This document shows positions 8,539 to 17,221 of a DNA stretch of 64,000 nt, piece by piece. The position numbers were made by a program, and so were the translations under genes. Positions within the stretch are counted from its first letter, which is position 1. Every line of letters starts with the position of its first letter. Source of the DNA: JAICJR01 sp036494715 (GTDB lineage Bacteria > Actinomycetota > Thermoleophilia > Solirubrobacterales > Thermoleophilaceae); the NCBI GenBank assembly GCA_036494715.1, contig DASXNY010000178.1, positions 1 through 64,000 on the forward strand. The letters run 5' to 3'. The notes beneath the pieces are model-generated. The model was not told the origin of the DNA. It ran no database searches and saw nothing but the letters and a program-made list of their open reading frames with translations.

Positions 8539-9543
8539 CTAGCGAGCGGCCATCGCTCGCAGCGACTGCTTGAGTGACTTGCTCGTGGCCATCACGGCGG
8601 TGGGCTCGTAGCCGCAGTGGGCCATGCAGTTCTCGCAGCGAGGGTCGTTGCCGCGGCCGTACTTCGACCAGTCGGTGGTCTCGAGCAGTTCCTTGTAGGT
8701 CTTCGCGTAGCCGTCGCTCATCAGGTAGCACGGGCGCTGCCAGCCGTAGAGCGAGTAGCTCGGGATGCCCCACGGGGTGCACTGGTAGTCGACCTTGCCC
8801 TCGAGGAAGTCGAGGTAGAGCGGTGAGTGGTTGAGCCGCCACTTCTTGCGGCCGCCGTCCGCGAACACCTTGCCGAACAGCTCGCGCGTCTGCTTGACGC
8901 CGAGGAAGTGCTCCTGGTCGGGCGCCTTCTCATACGCGTAGGCCGGCGCGATCATCATCTCGTCGACCTCCAGCTCGTCGTTCAGGAAGTCGAGCACCTT
9001 GCGGACGTCGTCCGGCGAGTCGTGCGTGAAGACGGTGGTGTTGGTGGTGACGCGGAAGCCGCGCTCCTTCGCCGCCTTGATCGCGACTACCGCCTTGTCG
9101 AACACGCCCTCGCGCGCAACCGACTGGTCGTGGCGATCGCGCATGCCGTCCATGTGCACGGCCCAGGAGAAGTACGGCGACGGAGTGAAGTTGTCGAGCT
9201 TCTTCTCCATCAGGATCGCGTTGGTGCAGAGGATCACGAACTTCTTGCGCTTGATCAGCTCGGCCGCGATCAGGTGTACCTCGGGGTGGATGAGCGGCTC
9301 GCCGCCCGCGATCGAGACCATCGGCGCGCCGCTCTCCTCGATCGCCGCCACCGCCTGGTCGACCGGCATACGCCGCCTGAGCACGTGGTCCGGGTGCTGG
9401 ATCTTGCCGCAGCCCTCGCAGGCGAGATTGCACTGGAAGAGGGGCTCGAGCTCGACGAGCAACGGGAATTTCTCCACGCCGCGGAGCTTCTGCTTCATCA
9501 GATAGCTGCCCACTCTCAGGCTCTGCCTCAGGGGTACCGGCAT
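8539..9543 (-). CDS. hpnH: Adenosyl-hopene transferase HpnH (radical SAM)
   Basis: 334-residue radical SAM enzyme that adds the 5'-deoxyadenosyl group of SAM to diploptene, giving adenosylhopane, the first step of extended C35 hopanoids. The [4Fe-4S] ligands are Cys38, Cys42 and Cys45 in CNLACEGC, and the SAM-binding GGEP motif follows (AGGEPLIHPEV). A C-terminal cysteine cluster (CENCMAHCGYEPTAVM) is typical of HpnH. The ATG at 9543 lies 3 bases after the hpnG stop. It is the last gene of the hopanoid operon. Confidence 0.93.
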   Translation of the reverse strand: MPVPLRQSLRVGSYLMKQKLRGVEKFPLLVELEPLFQCNLACEGCGKIQHPDHVLRRRMPVDQAVAAIEESGAPMVSIAGGEPLIHPEVHLIAAELIKRKKFVILCTNAILMEKKLDNFTPSPYFSWAVHMDGMRDRHDQSVAREGVFDKAVVAIKAAKERGFRVTTNTTVFTHDSPDDVRKVLDFLNDELEVDEMMIAPAYAYEKAPDQEHFLGVKQTRELFGKVFADGGRKKWRLNHSPLYLDFLEGKVDYQCTPWGIPSYSLYGWQRPCYLMSDGYAKTYKELLETTDWSKYGRGNDPRCENCMAHCGYEPTAVMATSKSLKQSLRAMAAR

Positions 9544-9546
9544 ATG

Positions 9547-10137
9547 TCAGGTCTCCTTGTCGTCGGGCAGGGTCGCGGCCCAGCAGTCGAGCGCGCGCGC
9601 GGCGCGTCCCAATGCACGATACGCCTTAATCCCGCCATTCACGGTCGAGATTCGGACAAGCTCCCGCGACGGGGTGTCCACAACCGCTCGCAGAGCGGCA
9701 AAGGGGCGCCCGGCGGCCGCGGCGGCGAGCCAGGCCGATTCCATGTCGACGGCGACCGAGCCGTCCTCGGCGAGGCGGCTGCGCGAGACGCCGCGCGCCA
9801 TCTTCGGCACCGAGACAATCGGCCCCCGCAGCGCCTCGACGCCGGCAAGTTCCAGCTCCTTCACGAGCTGCTGTAACGGCTGGAAATCAAGGGGCGCACC
9901 GTTGCCGCGCAGCTCGTCCGCGAGTACGACCGAGCCGGGCTCGAGGTCTTCGGAGAGCGCGCCGCAGAAGCCAAGCACAGCCACCGCGCGCGCGGGCCGC
10001 GAAGCCGCGACAGCCGCCGCGGCCCGCGACCGCTCCGCCCCCATCCCGGTGCGCATCACGTCCGCCGACGGCGCAGCTCGCCGCGCCGCCCAGGCCTCGA
10101 TGCGCAGCGGCGCCAGCACCAGTAGCCCACCGCTCAC
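9547..10137 (-). CDS. hpnG: Adenosylhopane nucleosidase HpnG
   Basis: 196-residue member of the purine nucleoside phosphorylase/MTA-SAH nucleosidase superfamily. In the hopanoid pathway it releases adenine from adenosylhopane, giving ribosylhopane. The catalytic acidic motif DMES is intact (Glu133 in VAVDMESAW), and the central GFCGALSEDLEPGSVVLADE matches the superfamily ribose-binding region. The GTG at 10137 overlaps the stop of shc (GTGA). It lies between shc and hpnH, the expected pathway order. A second, degenerate copy of this domain is fused to IspH two genes upstream. Confidence 0.88.
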   Translation of the reverse strand: MSGGLLVLAPLRIEAWAARRAAPSADVMRTGMGAERSRAAAAVAASRPARAVAVLGFCGALSEDLEPGSVVLADELRGNGAPLDFQPLQQLVKELELAGVEALRGPIVSVPKMARGVSRSRLAEDGSVAVDMESAWLAAAAAGRPFAALRAVVDTPSRELVRISTVNGGIKAYRALGRAARALDCWAATLPDDKET

Positions 10138-12017
10138 GCGACCCAGCGCCCGAGCGCCATCACGGGGAAGACGAGCCGGTATAGGTGGTAGTTGATGTAG
10201 AAGTCGCCCGGGAAGCCGGTCCCTGTGTAGTACGGCTCGTCCCAGCCGCCGTCCTCCCGCTGGTGCGAGGCGAGCCAGAGCAGGCCACGGTCCACCAGCT
10301 CGTCGCGCGGATGCGCGGCAGCGCGCAGCGCGATCAGCGCCCAGGCCGTCTGCGAGGCCGTGCTCTCCCCGCGGCCGATCCACGCCTTGTCGACGTACGA
10401 GCGGCAATCCTCGCCCCAGCCGCCGTCGTCGTTCTGGTGCGTGCGCAGCCAGTCGACGGCGCGCCGCATCGCGGCGTCGTCGCCGCCGATGCCCATCGCC
10501 TCGAGGGCGGGCAGAGCGGCCGCCGTGCCATACACGTGGTTCACGCCCCAGCGCCCGTACCAGGAGCCGCCGGCCTCCTGCTCGCGCAGCAGCCACCGCA
10601 GCCCGCGGCGGGCGGCCTCCCCGTCGGCGAGTCCCTCGGCGGCGAGCATCTCGATCGCGTGGGCGGTGACGTCGGCGCTCGGCGGGTCGGTGACCTCGCC
10701 GAAGTCGCAGAACGGATGCTTCTCCACGATGCCGTGGAAGTTGTCGGCGTCGAACGCGCCCCAGCCGTCGTTCGACGACTGCATGCCGAGCAGCCAGTCC
10801 ACGCCTCGGCGCACGGCGGCGTCGACGCGCTCGCGCTCCGGGTGCTTCACGCGCCGCAGGGCGAGCACCACCTCAGCGGTGTCGTCGATGTCCGGGTAGT
10901 TGTCGTTCTCGAACTCGAACGCCCAGCCGCCCGCCGCGAGGTCCGGGCGGCGCACGGCCCAGTCGCCGCGAACGCGCACCTCCTCGTCCAGCAGCCAGCC
11001 GGCCGCGCCCACGAGCGCGGGATCGTCGGCCGCCACGCCGGCGTCGCTCAGCGCGATCACCGCGAGCGCCGTGTCCCAGACCGGTGACTGGCACGCCTCG
11101 AGCCAGGCGCGCTCGTCCTCGTAGACCGTGAACGACTCGAGCCCCTCGAGCGCGGCCTGCATCAGCGGGTGGTCCACCGGGTAGCCGCGCAGGTCGAGCG
11201 CCATCATCGAGTAGACCCACGGCGGCTGGATGCCGCCCCAGGACCCGTCGGCCTCCTGGCGGGCGATGATCCAGCTCTCGGCCTTCGTCAGCGCGATGCG
11301 GCGGAGCCACTTCAGGGGCCGGCGCTCGTAGTGGTGCAGGAAGCGGTCGGCGAGCCCGAACCAGCCGCGCAGCGTGAGCAGCGAGCCGCTTTCCACCTCG
11401 CGCGAAGTGCCCGTGAACAGCTCGTCGAGCCCGAAGGGCAGCGGCCGGACCGGCCGGTACGCCCACACCACGGTCAGCGCCGCCACCGTCTGCCGGCCCC
11501 AGCAGGCGAACGAGTAGATGCTCACAGGCGCGCCGCCCGGCAGCAGCATCAGCTCCGGAGGCAGCGCCGGGATGTCGTCCCACGACCAGATGCCGAACAG
11601 CGCGAGCCAGATGTGCGTGAACACGCGCGCGTTCTCGACCCCGCCGCCGGCGAGGATGAACTCGCGCGCGCGGCGCATGTGGTCGGCGCCCGTGTCGTCG
11701 CCGCAGAGCTTGAGCGCGGCGTACGACTCGATGGTCGTCGACAGGTCGCCGGGCGCTCCGTAGAAGTTGCCCCAGCTGCCGTCCTCGCGCTGCTGTGAGC
11801 GGATCCACGCCGCAGACAGCGTGCTCCGCCGCTCCTCGCGGATGCCAAGGAACTCGCGCAGCAGCAGGTCCTCGGCGTCCATCGATACGTTGGTCTCGAG
11901 CTTGCCCTTCCACCAGCCGTCGCGGTGCTGGAGCGAGAGCAGGTGCTCGCGGGCGCGCGCCAGCGACTCGCGCGCCGTGTCCTCCGCGCGCGAGGTCCCG
12001 GCGTAGACGTCAGTCAC
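10134..12017 (-). CDS. shc: Squalene-hopene cyclase
   Basis: 627-residue membrane-associated cyclase converting squalene to hopene/hopanol. The catalytic DxDD is present (D376-I-D378-D379), and QW repeats recur (QREDGSWG near 76-83, QEADGSWGG, QSSNDGWGAF, QNDDGGWGED, QREDGGWDE). Length is normal for the family. The start is GTG at 12017, overlapping the 3' end of the IspH-fusion gene by 8 bases. It is the central enzyme of the operon and converts the squalene made by HpnC, HpnD and HpnE. Confidence 0.95.
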   Translation of the reverse strand: MTDVYAGTSRAEDTARESLARAREHLLSLQHRDGWWKGKLETNVSMDAEDLLLREFLGIREERRSTLSAAWIRSQQREDGSWGNFYGAPGDLSTTIESYAALKLCGDDTGADHMRRAREFILAGGGVENARVFTHIWLALFGIWSWDDIPALPPELMLLPGGAPVSIYSFACWGRQTVAALTVVWAYRPVRPLPFGLDELFTGTSREVESGSLLTLRGWFGLADRFLHHYERRPLKWLRRIALTKAESWIIARQEADGSWGGIQPPWVYSMMALDLRGYPVDHPLMQAALEGLESFTVYEDERAWLEACQSPVWDTALAVIALSDAGVAADDPALVGAAGWLLDEEVRVRGDWAVRRPDLAAGGWAFEFENDNYPDIDDTAEVVLALRRVKHPERERVDAAVRRGVDWLLGMQSSNDGWGAFDADNFHGIVEKHPFCDFGEVTDPPSADVTAHAIEMLAAEGLADGEAARRGLRWLLREQEAGGSWYGRWGVNHVYGTAAALPALEAMGIGGDDAAMRRAVDWLRTHQNDDGGWGEDCRSYVDKAWIGRGESTASQTAWALIALRAAAHPRDELVDRGLLWLASHQREDGGWDEPYYTGTGFPGDFYINYHLYRLVFPVMALGRWVA

Positions 12018-13539
12018 CGCTGGTGACTCCCAGCTCGCGCGGCAGTCCGAAGCGGACGGTCTCGGTGGCCACCGCGGCCTCTTCGACGTCGAGCGCCCCG
12101 AGCCCGCTCAAGGCCTGCAGCACGCGCTGCACGAGCCGCTCCGGCGCCGAGGCGCCCGCGGCGAGCCCGACCGTGTGGGCGCCGTCGAGCCAGCTCAGCT
12201 CGATGTCCTCCTCGTCGTCGATCAGGTACGCGGGTGTGCCCGCGCGCCGCACGACCTCGACGAGGCGGTTGGAGTTGGACGAGTTGTGAGAGCCCACCAC
12301 GAGCACGGTGTCGCAGATGTTGGCCAGGTGGCGCACGGCGTCCTGGCGGTTCTGGGTGGCGTAACAGATGTCCGCCGAGCGCGGCCCGACGAGCCCGGGA
12401 AAGCGGCGCTCGAGCACGTCGATCACGGCGCGCGTCTCATCGACCGCCAGCGTGGTCTGCGTGAGGTAGGCGACGCGGCTCGGGTCGTCGACCTCAACGG
12501 CCAGCGCCTCCTCCACGCTCTCGACGAGCCGGATCTGGTCGGGCGCGTGCCCGAGCGTGCCCTCCACCTCGTCGTGGCCCGCGTGGCCGACGAGCACGAT
12601 CGTGTAGCCGGCGTCGGCGAACTGGCGCGCCTCGCGGTGGACCTTGCCCACGAGCGGGCAGGTGGCGTCGATCAGGTCGAGCTCGCGCTCTGCGGCCATG
12701 ACGCGGACGGGCGGCGCCACGCCGTGCGCGGACAGCACGGTGGTCGCGCCCTCCGGCACCTCGTCGAGCTCCTCGACGAACACCGCGCCGCGCTCCTCCA
12801 GCTCGGCGACGACGTGGCGGTTGTGCACGATCTGCCGGCGCACGTAGACGGGTGCCCCGTGCCGCTCGAGCGCCTTCTCCACCACCTCGATCGCCCGCTC
12901 CACTCCCGCGCACGACGCGCGCGGGCCGGCGAGCAGGATGCGGCGCGGGGCCACGGTGTGGGCCCAGCGGTCGAGCACCCAGGTGGCCTCGACCAGCGCG
13001 CGGTGCGCCCGCGCGCCGCCGGCCGCCGCGACGAGCGGGCGGCCGAGTTGGCTCGAGCCGCTGCGCACGACGGCGCGCAGGACCGCGAACGGGCGTCCGC
13101 CCGCGCCGCTGGCGAGCCAGCCGGAGCCGGTGTCGGCGGCGATGGCGCCGCTCTCGCGCAGCTGTGCGCGCTTGCTGCGCAGCAGCGCGATGCCGTGCGG
13201 GTTCGAGACGATCGGACCGACGTGCACCTTGATGCCGGCGCGCCTCAGCGCGCCCGCGAGGATGCCCGCCGCCGGAATCGGGACGGTGCCGTCGGGGAAG
13301 CGGATCTCGCTCGCGAGGACGAGGTCGCCGGTGGCGAGCGACGGGTCGATCGCCATGCACACGCCGGTGACGGCCACGGCCGAGCCGGGCGCCCGCAGGG
13401 CCCGCTCCGCCGCGCGGCGCGACAGCCGCGAGCCGATGCCGCTGTGCACGACGTGCGCCTGCGCCGCGCCGGCCCGCGCGGCGCGCGCGTCGAACGGAAT
13501 CGGCGCGAGGACGACGAGGCCCTGGGGATCGGAGCTCAT
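12010..13539 (-). CDS. ispH: IspH (HMBPP reductase) with fused N-terminal HpnG-like domain
   Basis: 509-residue two-domain protein. Residues from about 198 on are a complete IspH/LytB, the [4Fe-4S] enzyme that reduces HMBPP to IPP and DMAPP. All three cluster cysteines (Cys210 in ASCAGVERA, Cys294 in DATCPLV, Cys392 in DICYATQ) and VLVGHAGHDEVEGT are present. Residues 1-195 resemble the nucleoside phosphorylase fold of HpnG (VTGVCMAIDPSLATGDLVLASE aligns with GFCGALSEDLEPGSVVLADE), but the catalytic DMES is DTGS (136-139), so the Glu is lost and this half is probably not a nucleosidase. The ATG at 13539 overlaps the hpnE stop (ATGA). Placing IspH here ties isoprenoid precursor supply to hopanoid synthesis. 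Confidence 0.92.
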   Translation of the reverse strand: MSSDPQGLVVLAPIPFDARAARAGAAQAHVVHSGIGSRLSRRAAERALRAPGSAVAVTGVCMAIDPSLATGDLVLASEIRFPDGTVPIPAAGILAGALRRAGIKVHVGPIVSNPHGIALLRSKRAQLRESGAIAADTGSGWLASGAGGRPFAVLRAVVRSGSSQLGRPLVAAAGGARAHRALVEATWVLDRWAHTVAPRRILLAGPRASCAGVERAIEVVEKALERHGAPVYVRRQIVHNRHVVAELEERGAVFVEELDEVPEGATTVLSAHGVAPPVRVMAAERELDLIDATCPLVGKVHREARQFADAGYTIVLVGHAGHDEVEGTLGHAPDQIRLVESVEEALAVEVDDPSRVAYLTQTTLAVDETRAVIDVLERRFPGLVGPRSADICYATQNRQDAVRHLANICDTVLVVGSHNSSNSNRLVEVVRRAGTPAYLIDDEEDIELSWLDGAHTVGLAAGASAPERLVQRVLQALSGLGALDVEEAAVATETVRFGLPRELGVTSGD

Positions 13540-14876
13540 GCCGCGTGCACCATCGCCGGGGTGTGGCTGTTGCCGAGCTGGGCGAGTACCTCGCGCGCGG
13601 CGGCGTGACCGCTGCGCACGGCGCCCTCCATCGTGGCGGGCCAGCCGGTGTCGGTCCAGGCGCCCGCGAGGACCAGTCCGGGCACGAGCGTCCGCGGGCC
13701 GGGACGCAGCCGCCCGGAGCCCGGCTCCGCCCTGAAGGTTGCTGCGTGTTCGCGCACCACGAAGAAATCCTCCACCATTGCGCCGCGCGCTGCAGGCAAG
13801 AGCTCCCCCAGAGCGGGTACGAGCTCGTCGCGCAGCTCTTCGTTCGACATGCCCATTTCACGGTCCGCGCCGGACAGCGACAGCGCGATGTGCTGGCCGT
13901 GCGTGAGGCCGGACTCCTCTGTGCGGTCGAACAGCCACTGCACGGGCGTGTGCAGCCCGGCGGCGAGCGGCAGGTCGGTGACCCGGCGGTCGTAGATGAG
14001 GTGCGCGTTGACGATCGGCGAGGTGCCGAGCTGCTCGAGCGGCTGCGTGAGCGCGCCGTCGGGCAGCATGGCCGCGGCGCGATCGTGCGGAACGGCCACG
14101 ATTGCGGCGTCGGCCTCGACCGGACCAGCGTCGGTGTCCACCGTCACGCCCGGGCGCACGGCGCTCGCGCGGATCTTCACCCGCACGTCCACCCCGGCCT
14201 CGCGCAGCGCGCGCTCCGCGGGCTCGGCGTGCAGCTGCGAGAGCGGCACGCGCGCGTAGCCCACGTCGCCGGCGTCGGCGGAGTCGAGCAGGCCGGTCTG
14301 GAACACCTTGGCCGCCATCGCCAGCGAGGCGCGCTCGGCGGGCAGGTTGAGCGTAGGCAGCGCGATCAGGTTCCAGAGCGCATCGACGGCCGCGCCGCTC
14401 TCCCCGCGCGCGGCGAGCCAGTCCCCGAACGACTGCGAGTCGAGTGCCGGATCGCCGAGCTCGAGCTTGGACAGGGCGCGCGCCGTGCCGGCGGCGCGCA
14501 GGCGCTGGATCGTCGACAGGAACGGGTAGGTGGCGAGCGCGCCCGCCAGGTGGAGCGGCGAGGGCAGCGACGTGCGTGCGAGCGTGCCGCGCTTGCCGCC
14601 GGGTGCCAGCACCGGGATCGTGAGCCGCTCCTGGAGGTAGGTGCGGCCGCTGACGCCGAGCCTGTCGAGCAGCCCGCGGTAGTCGGTGCAGCAGCGCAGG
14701 AAGACGTGCTGGCCGTTGTCGATCTCGAGCCCGTCGCGCTCGAACGAGTAAGCCGCGCCGCCGAGCCGCGTGCGCACCTCGAGCAGCGTCACCTCGGCGC
14801 CACCGTCCGCGAGGTCGAGCGCCGCGCTGATCCCCGCGAGGCCGCCGCCGACCACGACCACCCGCCGGCCACTCAC
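13536..14876 (-). CDS. hpnE: Hydroxysqualene/squalene FAD oxidoreductase HpnE
   Basis: 446-residue FAD-dependent amine-oxidase-fold protein that completes squalene formation in the HpnCDE route, by reducing hydroxysqualene. The dinucleotide-binding motif VVVVGGGLAGISAALDLAD is at the N-terminus, followed by TRLGGAAYSFERDGLEIDNG. The C-terminal FAD motif is LVLAGAWTDTGWPATMEGAV. The GTG at 14876 overlaps the hpnD stop (GTGA); the frame is open to 15605, but that part only shadows hpnD. Confidence 0.92.
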   Translation of the reverse strand: MSGRRVVVVGGGLAGISAALDLADGGAEVTLLEVRTRLGGAAYSFERDGLEIDNGQHVFLRCCTDYRGLLDRLGVSGRTYLQERLTIPVLAPGGKRGTLARTSLPSPLHLAGALATYPFLSTIQRLRAAGTARALSKLELGDPALDSQSFGDWLAARGESGAAVDALWNLIALPTLNLPAERASLAMAAKVFQTGLLDSADAGDVGYARVPLSQLHAEPAERALREAGVDVRVKIRASAVRPGVTVDTDAGPVEADAAIVAVPHDRAAAMLPDGALTQPLEQLGTSPIVNAHLIYDRRVTDLPLAAGLHTPVQWLFDRTEESGLTHGQHIALSLSGADREMGMSNEELRDELVPALGELLPAARGAMVEDFFVVREHAATFRAEPGSGRLRPGPRTLVPGLVLAGAWTDTGWPATMEGAVRSGHAAAREVLAQLGNSHTPAMVHAA

Positions 14877-15715
14877 GCCGCCGCCTCCATCAGGCTGCGG
14901 GCCGCCACCCACGCCTTCTCCCAGCCAGGCAGCGACACGCGCCGCTCCATCACGAGCTGCGGCGACTCCGAGATACGGTCGAGCAGGCGCCGGTAGATAC
15001 CGGTCATCGCGAGCACGCACGACGCGCTGCGCGTGTCGAGCAGCGGGACGAGCTCGAGGCCGCGGTCGAACCACTCGCGCCCGCGCGCGGCCTCGAACGC
15101 GATCAGCGCCGAGAGGTCCTCCGGCGCACCCGCGGGGAAGCCGACGCAGCCGAAGCGCTCGAGGTCCTCGCGCGGCAGGTAGACGCGCCCGTTGGAGGCG
15201 TCCTCCCGCACGTCGCGGATCACGTTGGTGAGCTGCATCGCCACGCCGAGGTCGTCGGCCAGCGCCAGCGCACGCTCGGGGTCCGAGGAGCCGAAGATCG
15301 CGAGGCAGAGCCGGCCGATCGAGCCCGCCACACACCGGCAGTAGACCACCAGCTCGTCGAAGCTCTCGAAGGCAGCCGGGTAGACGTCCATGCGCACGCC
15401 CGCGATGAGGTCGTCGAAGGCGTCCACGGGAAGGGCGAAGCGCTGGGTCGCGTCGCCGAGCGCGACCATCATCGGCGTCGGCTCGACTCCGTTCGAGCCG
15501 TGCAGCCGGCCCTGGAGCATGTCGAGTGCCGCGATCTTGGCCTCGGGCGGAAGCGTGCCGTCGCCGATGTCGTCGACCTCGCGCGCGAACGCGTAGGCCG
15601 CGCACATCGCGCGGCGCTTGGCCGGCGGCAGCAGCCGGATGCCGTAGAAGAAGTTGGCCGCCCGGCGGCGCGTGACCCGCTCGCAGTGGCGGTATGCGCT
15701 CGCGAGATCCTGCAC
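14873..15715 (-). CDS. hpnD: Presqualene diphosphate synthase HpnD
   Basis: 280-residue all-alpha isoprenyl synthase of the squalene/phytoene synthase family. In the HpnCDE pathway it condenses two farnesyl diphosphates to presqualene diphosphate. The first aspartate-rich motif is REVDDIGD (about residues 45-52) and the second lies in QLTNVIRDVREDASNGRVYLP. The GTG at 15715 follows the TAG of hpnC directly, with no spacer. Length and both Mg-binding motifs are normal. Confidence 0.92.
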   Translation of the reverse strand: MQDLASAYRHCERVTRRRAANFFYGIRLLPPAKRRAMCAAYAFAREVDDIGDGTLPPEAKIAALDMLQGRLHGSNGVEPTPMMVALGDATQRFALPVDAFDDLIAGVRMDVYPAAFESFDELVVYCRCVAGSIGRLCLAIFGSSDPERALALADDLGVAMQLTNVIRDVREDASNGRVYLPREDLERFGCVGFPAGAPEDLSALIAFEAARGREWFDRGLELVPLLDTRSASCVLAMTGIYRRLLDRISESPQLVMERRVSLPGWEKAWVAARSLMEAAA

Positions 15716-16627
15716 CTAGATCCTCGTGAGGCCGATGAGGGTGGATACGAAGGCGCCCAGGCGCCGTGCCTGGGTGGCGCGCGGTGCTCCGTCGAGGACG
15801 TCGTGGTCGCGGCGCTCGATGGCGCCGATCGCGGCGCGCCCGCCGGCCAAGAAGCCGGCCACCGCGAGGCCCGCCCGCCAGGGCAGCTTGCGCGCCAGCG
15901 GTGCGCCCTCGTCGAGCAGCCGCCGCGCGCGCAGCGCCTCGAACGCCACCACGCGCCGTACGCCCTCGGGCGTCGGCCGCTTCGACAGGTCCTCCACCGT
16001 GCAGCCGTAGCGCTCCATGTCCTCCAAGGGAAGGTAGACACGGCCTCGCTCGAGGTCCTCGGCCACGTCCTGAAGATGCTCGACGATCTGCAATCCCGAG
16101 CAGACGCGGTCCGACAGCACCATGCGCTCGGGCGTCGCTCTGTCGAACACGTAGAGCACGAGGTGACCGACCGGGTCCGCCGACAAGCGGCAGTAGTCGA
16201 GCAGCTCGTCGAAGCTGCGGTAGCGGGTGATCTCCTGGTCGCGCCTGTTGGCCTCGATCAGCCGCCGGAACGGGTCCGGCGGGATCGAGTGCGCGCGCAC
16301 GGTCGGGAGCAGCCGCTGCATGAGCTCGTGCCGGGGGTTGCCCGCATACAGCGCGTCGAGCTCGCCGTCGAGCCAGGCGAGCATCGCCCTGCGGTCGCCC
16401 TCCGCCTCGTCGCCGATGTCGTCCACGAGGCGAGCGAAGCCATAGAGCGCATAGAGGTCCGTCCGCAGGGCCCGCGGGAGCACCGGGCTCGCCACGCGGA
16501 AGTTCTCGAGCCTCGACTTGCTCATCACCGCGGCGGCGTCCGGCACGCGGCCTGGCGCGGGCCGGCCCGCGGCGAAATCACCCTGCTCAGACGGAGAAGA
16601 CGAAACTTGGAGCGGGGTCGAGGCCAT
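15716..16627 (-). CDS. hpnC: Hydroxysqualene synthase HpnC
   Basis: 303-residue squalene/phytoene synthase family enzyme that converts presqualene diphosphate to hydroxysqualene. Aspartate motifs are ARLVDDIGDEAEGD and HLQDVAEDLERGRVYLP. The first roughly 35 residues are low-complexity and not conserved. The ATG at 16627 is the best start but has no clear Shine-Dalgarno; a methionine 34 codons later (VMSKSRLENF) is an alternative. It is the first gene of the seven-gene hopanoid operon, behind a candidate promoter at 16677-16705. Confidence 0.9.
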   Translation of the reverse strand: MASTPLQVSSSPSEQGDFAAGRPAPGRVPDAAAVMSKSRLENFRVASPVLPRALRTDLYALYGFARLVDDIGDEAEGDRRAMLAWLDGELDALYAGNPRHELMQRLLPTVRAHSIPPDPFRRLIEANRRDQEITRYRSFDELLDYCRLSADPVGHLVLYVFDRATPERMVLSDRVCSGLQIVEHLQDVAEDLERGRVYLPLEDMERYGCTVEDLSKRPTPEGVRRVVAFEALRARRLLDEGAPLARKLPWRAGLAVAGFLAGGRAAIGAIERRDHDVLDGAPRATQARRLGAFVSTLIGLTRI

Positions 16628-16676
16628 ACGTGCACGGCACCCTACCGCGATGTGCGCGCGTCTTTCTATCCGGCTG

Positions 16677-16705
16677 CATACACCCCGCCGTCCGGGGGGT
16701 GACAA
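16677..16705 (-). promoter_or_regulatory. Candidate promoter of the hopanoid operon
   Basis: On the minus strand TTGTCA (16705-16700), a 17-base GC-rich spacer and TGTATG (16682-16677) lie about 50 bases before the hpnC start. The spacer contains an ACCCC/GGGGT inverted repeat. The -35 match is good and the -10 match is weak. Confidence 0.4.
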
Positions 16706-16714
16706 TTGCGCGCA

Positions 16715-17221
16715 ATGAGCGAATTCACCACTCGGGCGGCGCTGCAGGATGACGCCCAGGCGATCGCCCGAATCTACAACGAGGGCATCGAGGATGGGCT
16801 CGCCACGTTCGAGACCGAGCCGCGCAGCGCGGCCGACATCGAGGGCTGGTTCGAAGCCGGCTTCCCGCTGGTGGTGGCGCACAACGGCGACGGTGAGCCG
16901 CTGGCGTGGGCCTCGGCGCCGCCCTACCGGCCCAAGCGGCGGGCGTACGCCGGGGTGGCCGACTTCTCCGTCTATGTGGCGCGCGGCGCGCGCGGGCGCG
17001 GCGCGGGCCGCACCGCGGTGGAGGCGCTCGTGGCGGCCTGCGAGGCGCGCGGCTACTGGAAGCTCCTCAGCCGCATCTTCCCGGAGAACGAGGCGAGCCT
17101 CGCGCTCTGCCGGGCGCTGGGATTTCGGCAGGTCGGCGTATATAGGAGGCATGCGAAGTTGCGGGGGGAATGGCGCGACACCGTGATCGTTGAGTTGTTG
17201 ATTGGTGATGCGCGTGTGTAG
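16715..17221 (+). CDS. GNAT N-acetyltransferase, ArsN1/phosphinothricin acetyltransferase type
   Basis: 168-residue GNAT enzyme of the Pat/Bar/ArsN1 group, which N-acetylates phosphinothricin- or arsinothricin-like amino acids. Family features are AIARIYNEGIEDGLATFET (about residues 15-33), the acetyl-CoA loop RGARGRGAG, and LLSRIFPENEASLALCRALGF. The ATG at 16715 is preferred over a TTG at 16706; neither has a strong ribosome site. It is divergent from hpnC. The following glycosidase overlaps its 3' end by 14 bases if translated from 17208. Confidence 0.82.
   Translation: MSEFTTRAALQDDAQAIARIYNEGIEDGLATFETEPRSAADIEGWFEAGFPLVVAHNGDGEPLAWASAPPYRPKRRAYAGVADFSVYVARGARGRGAGRTAVEALVAACEARGYWKLLSRIFPENEASLALCRALGFRQVGVYRRHAKLRGEWRDTVIVELLIGDARV

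Noticed and set aside
12175..13608. Long plus-strand frame opposite the IspH fusion.
   Set aside because: Third-position GC makes antisense frames open here; the IspH motifs are on the minus strand.
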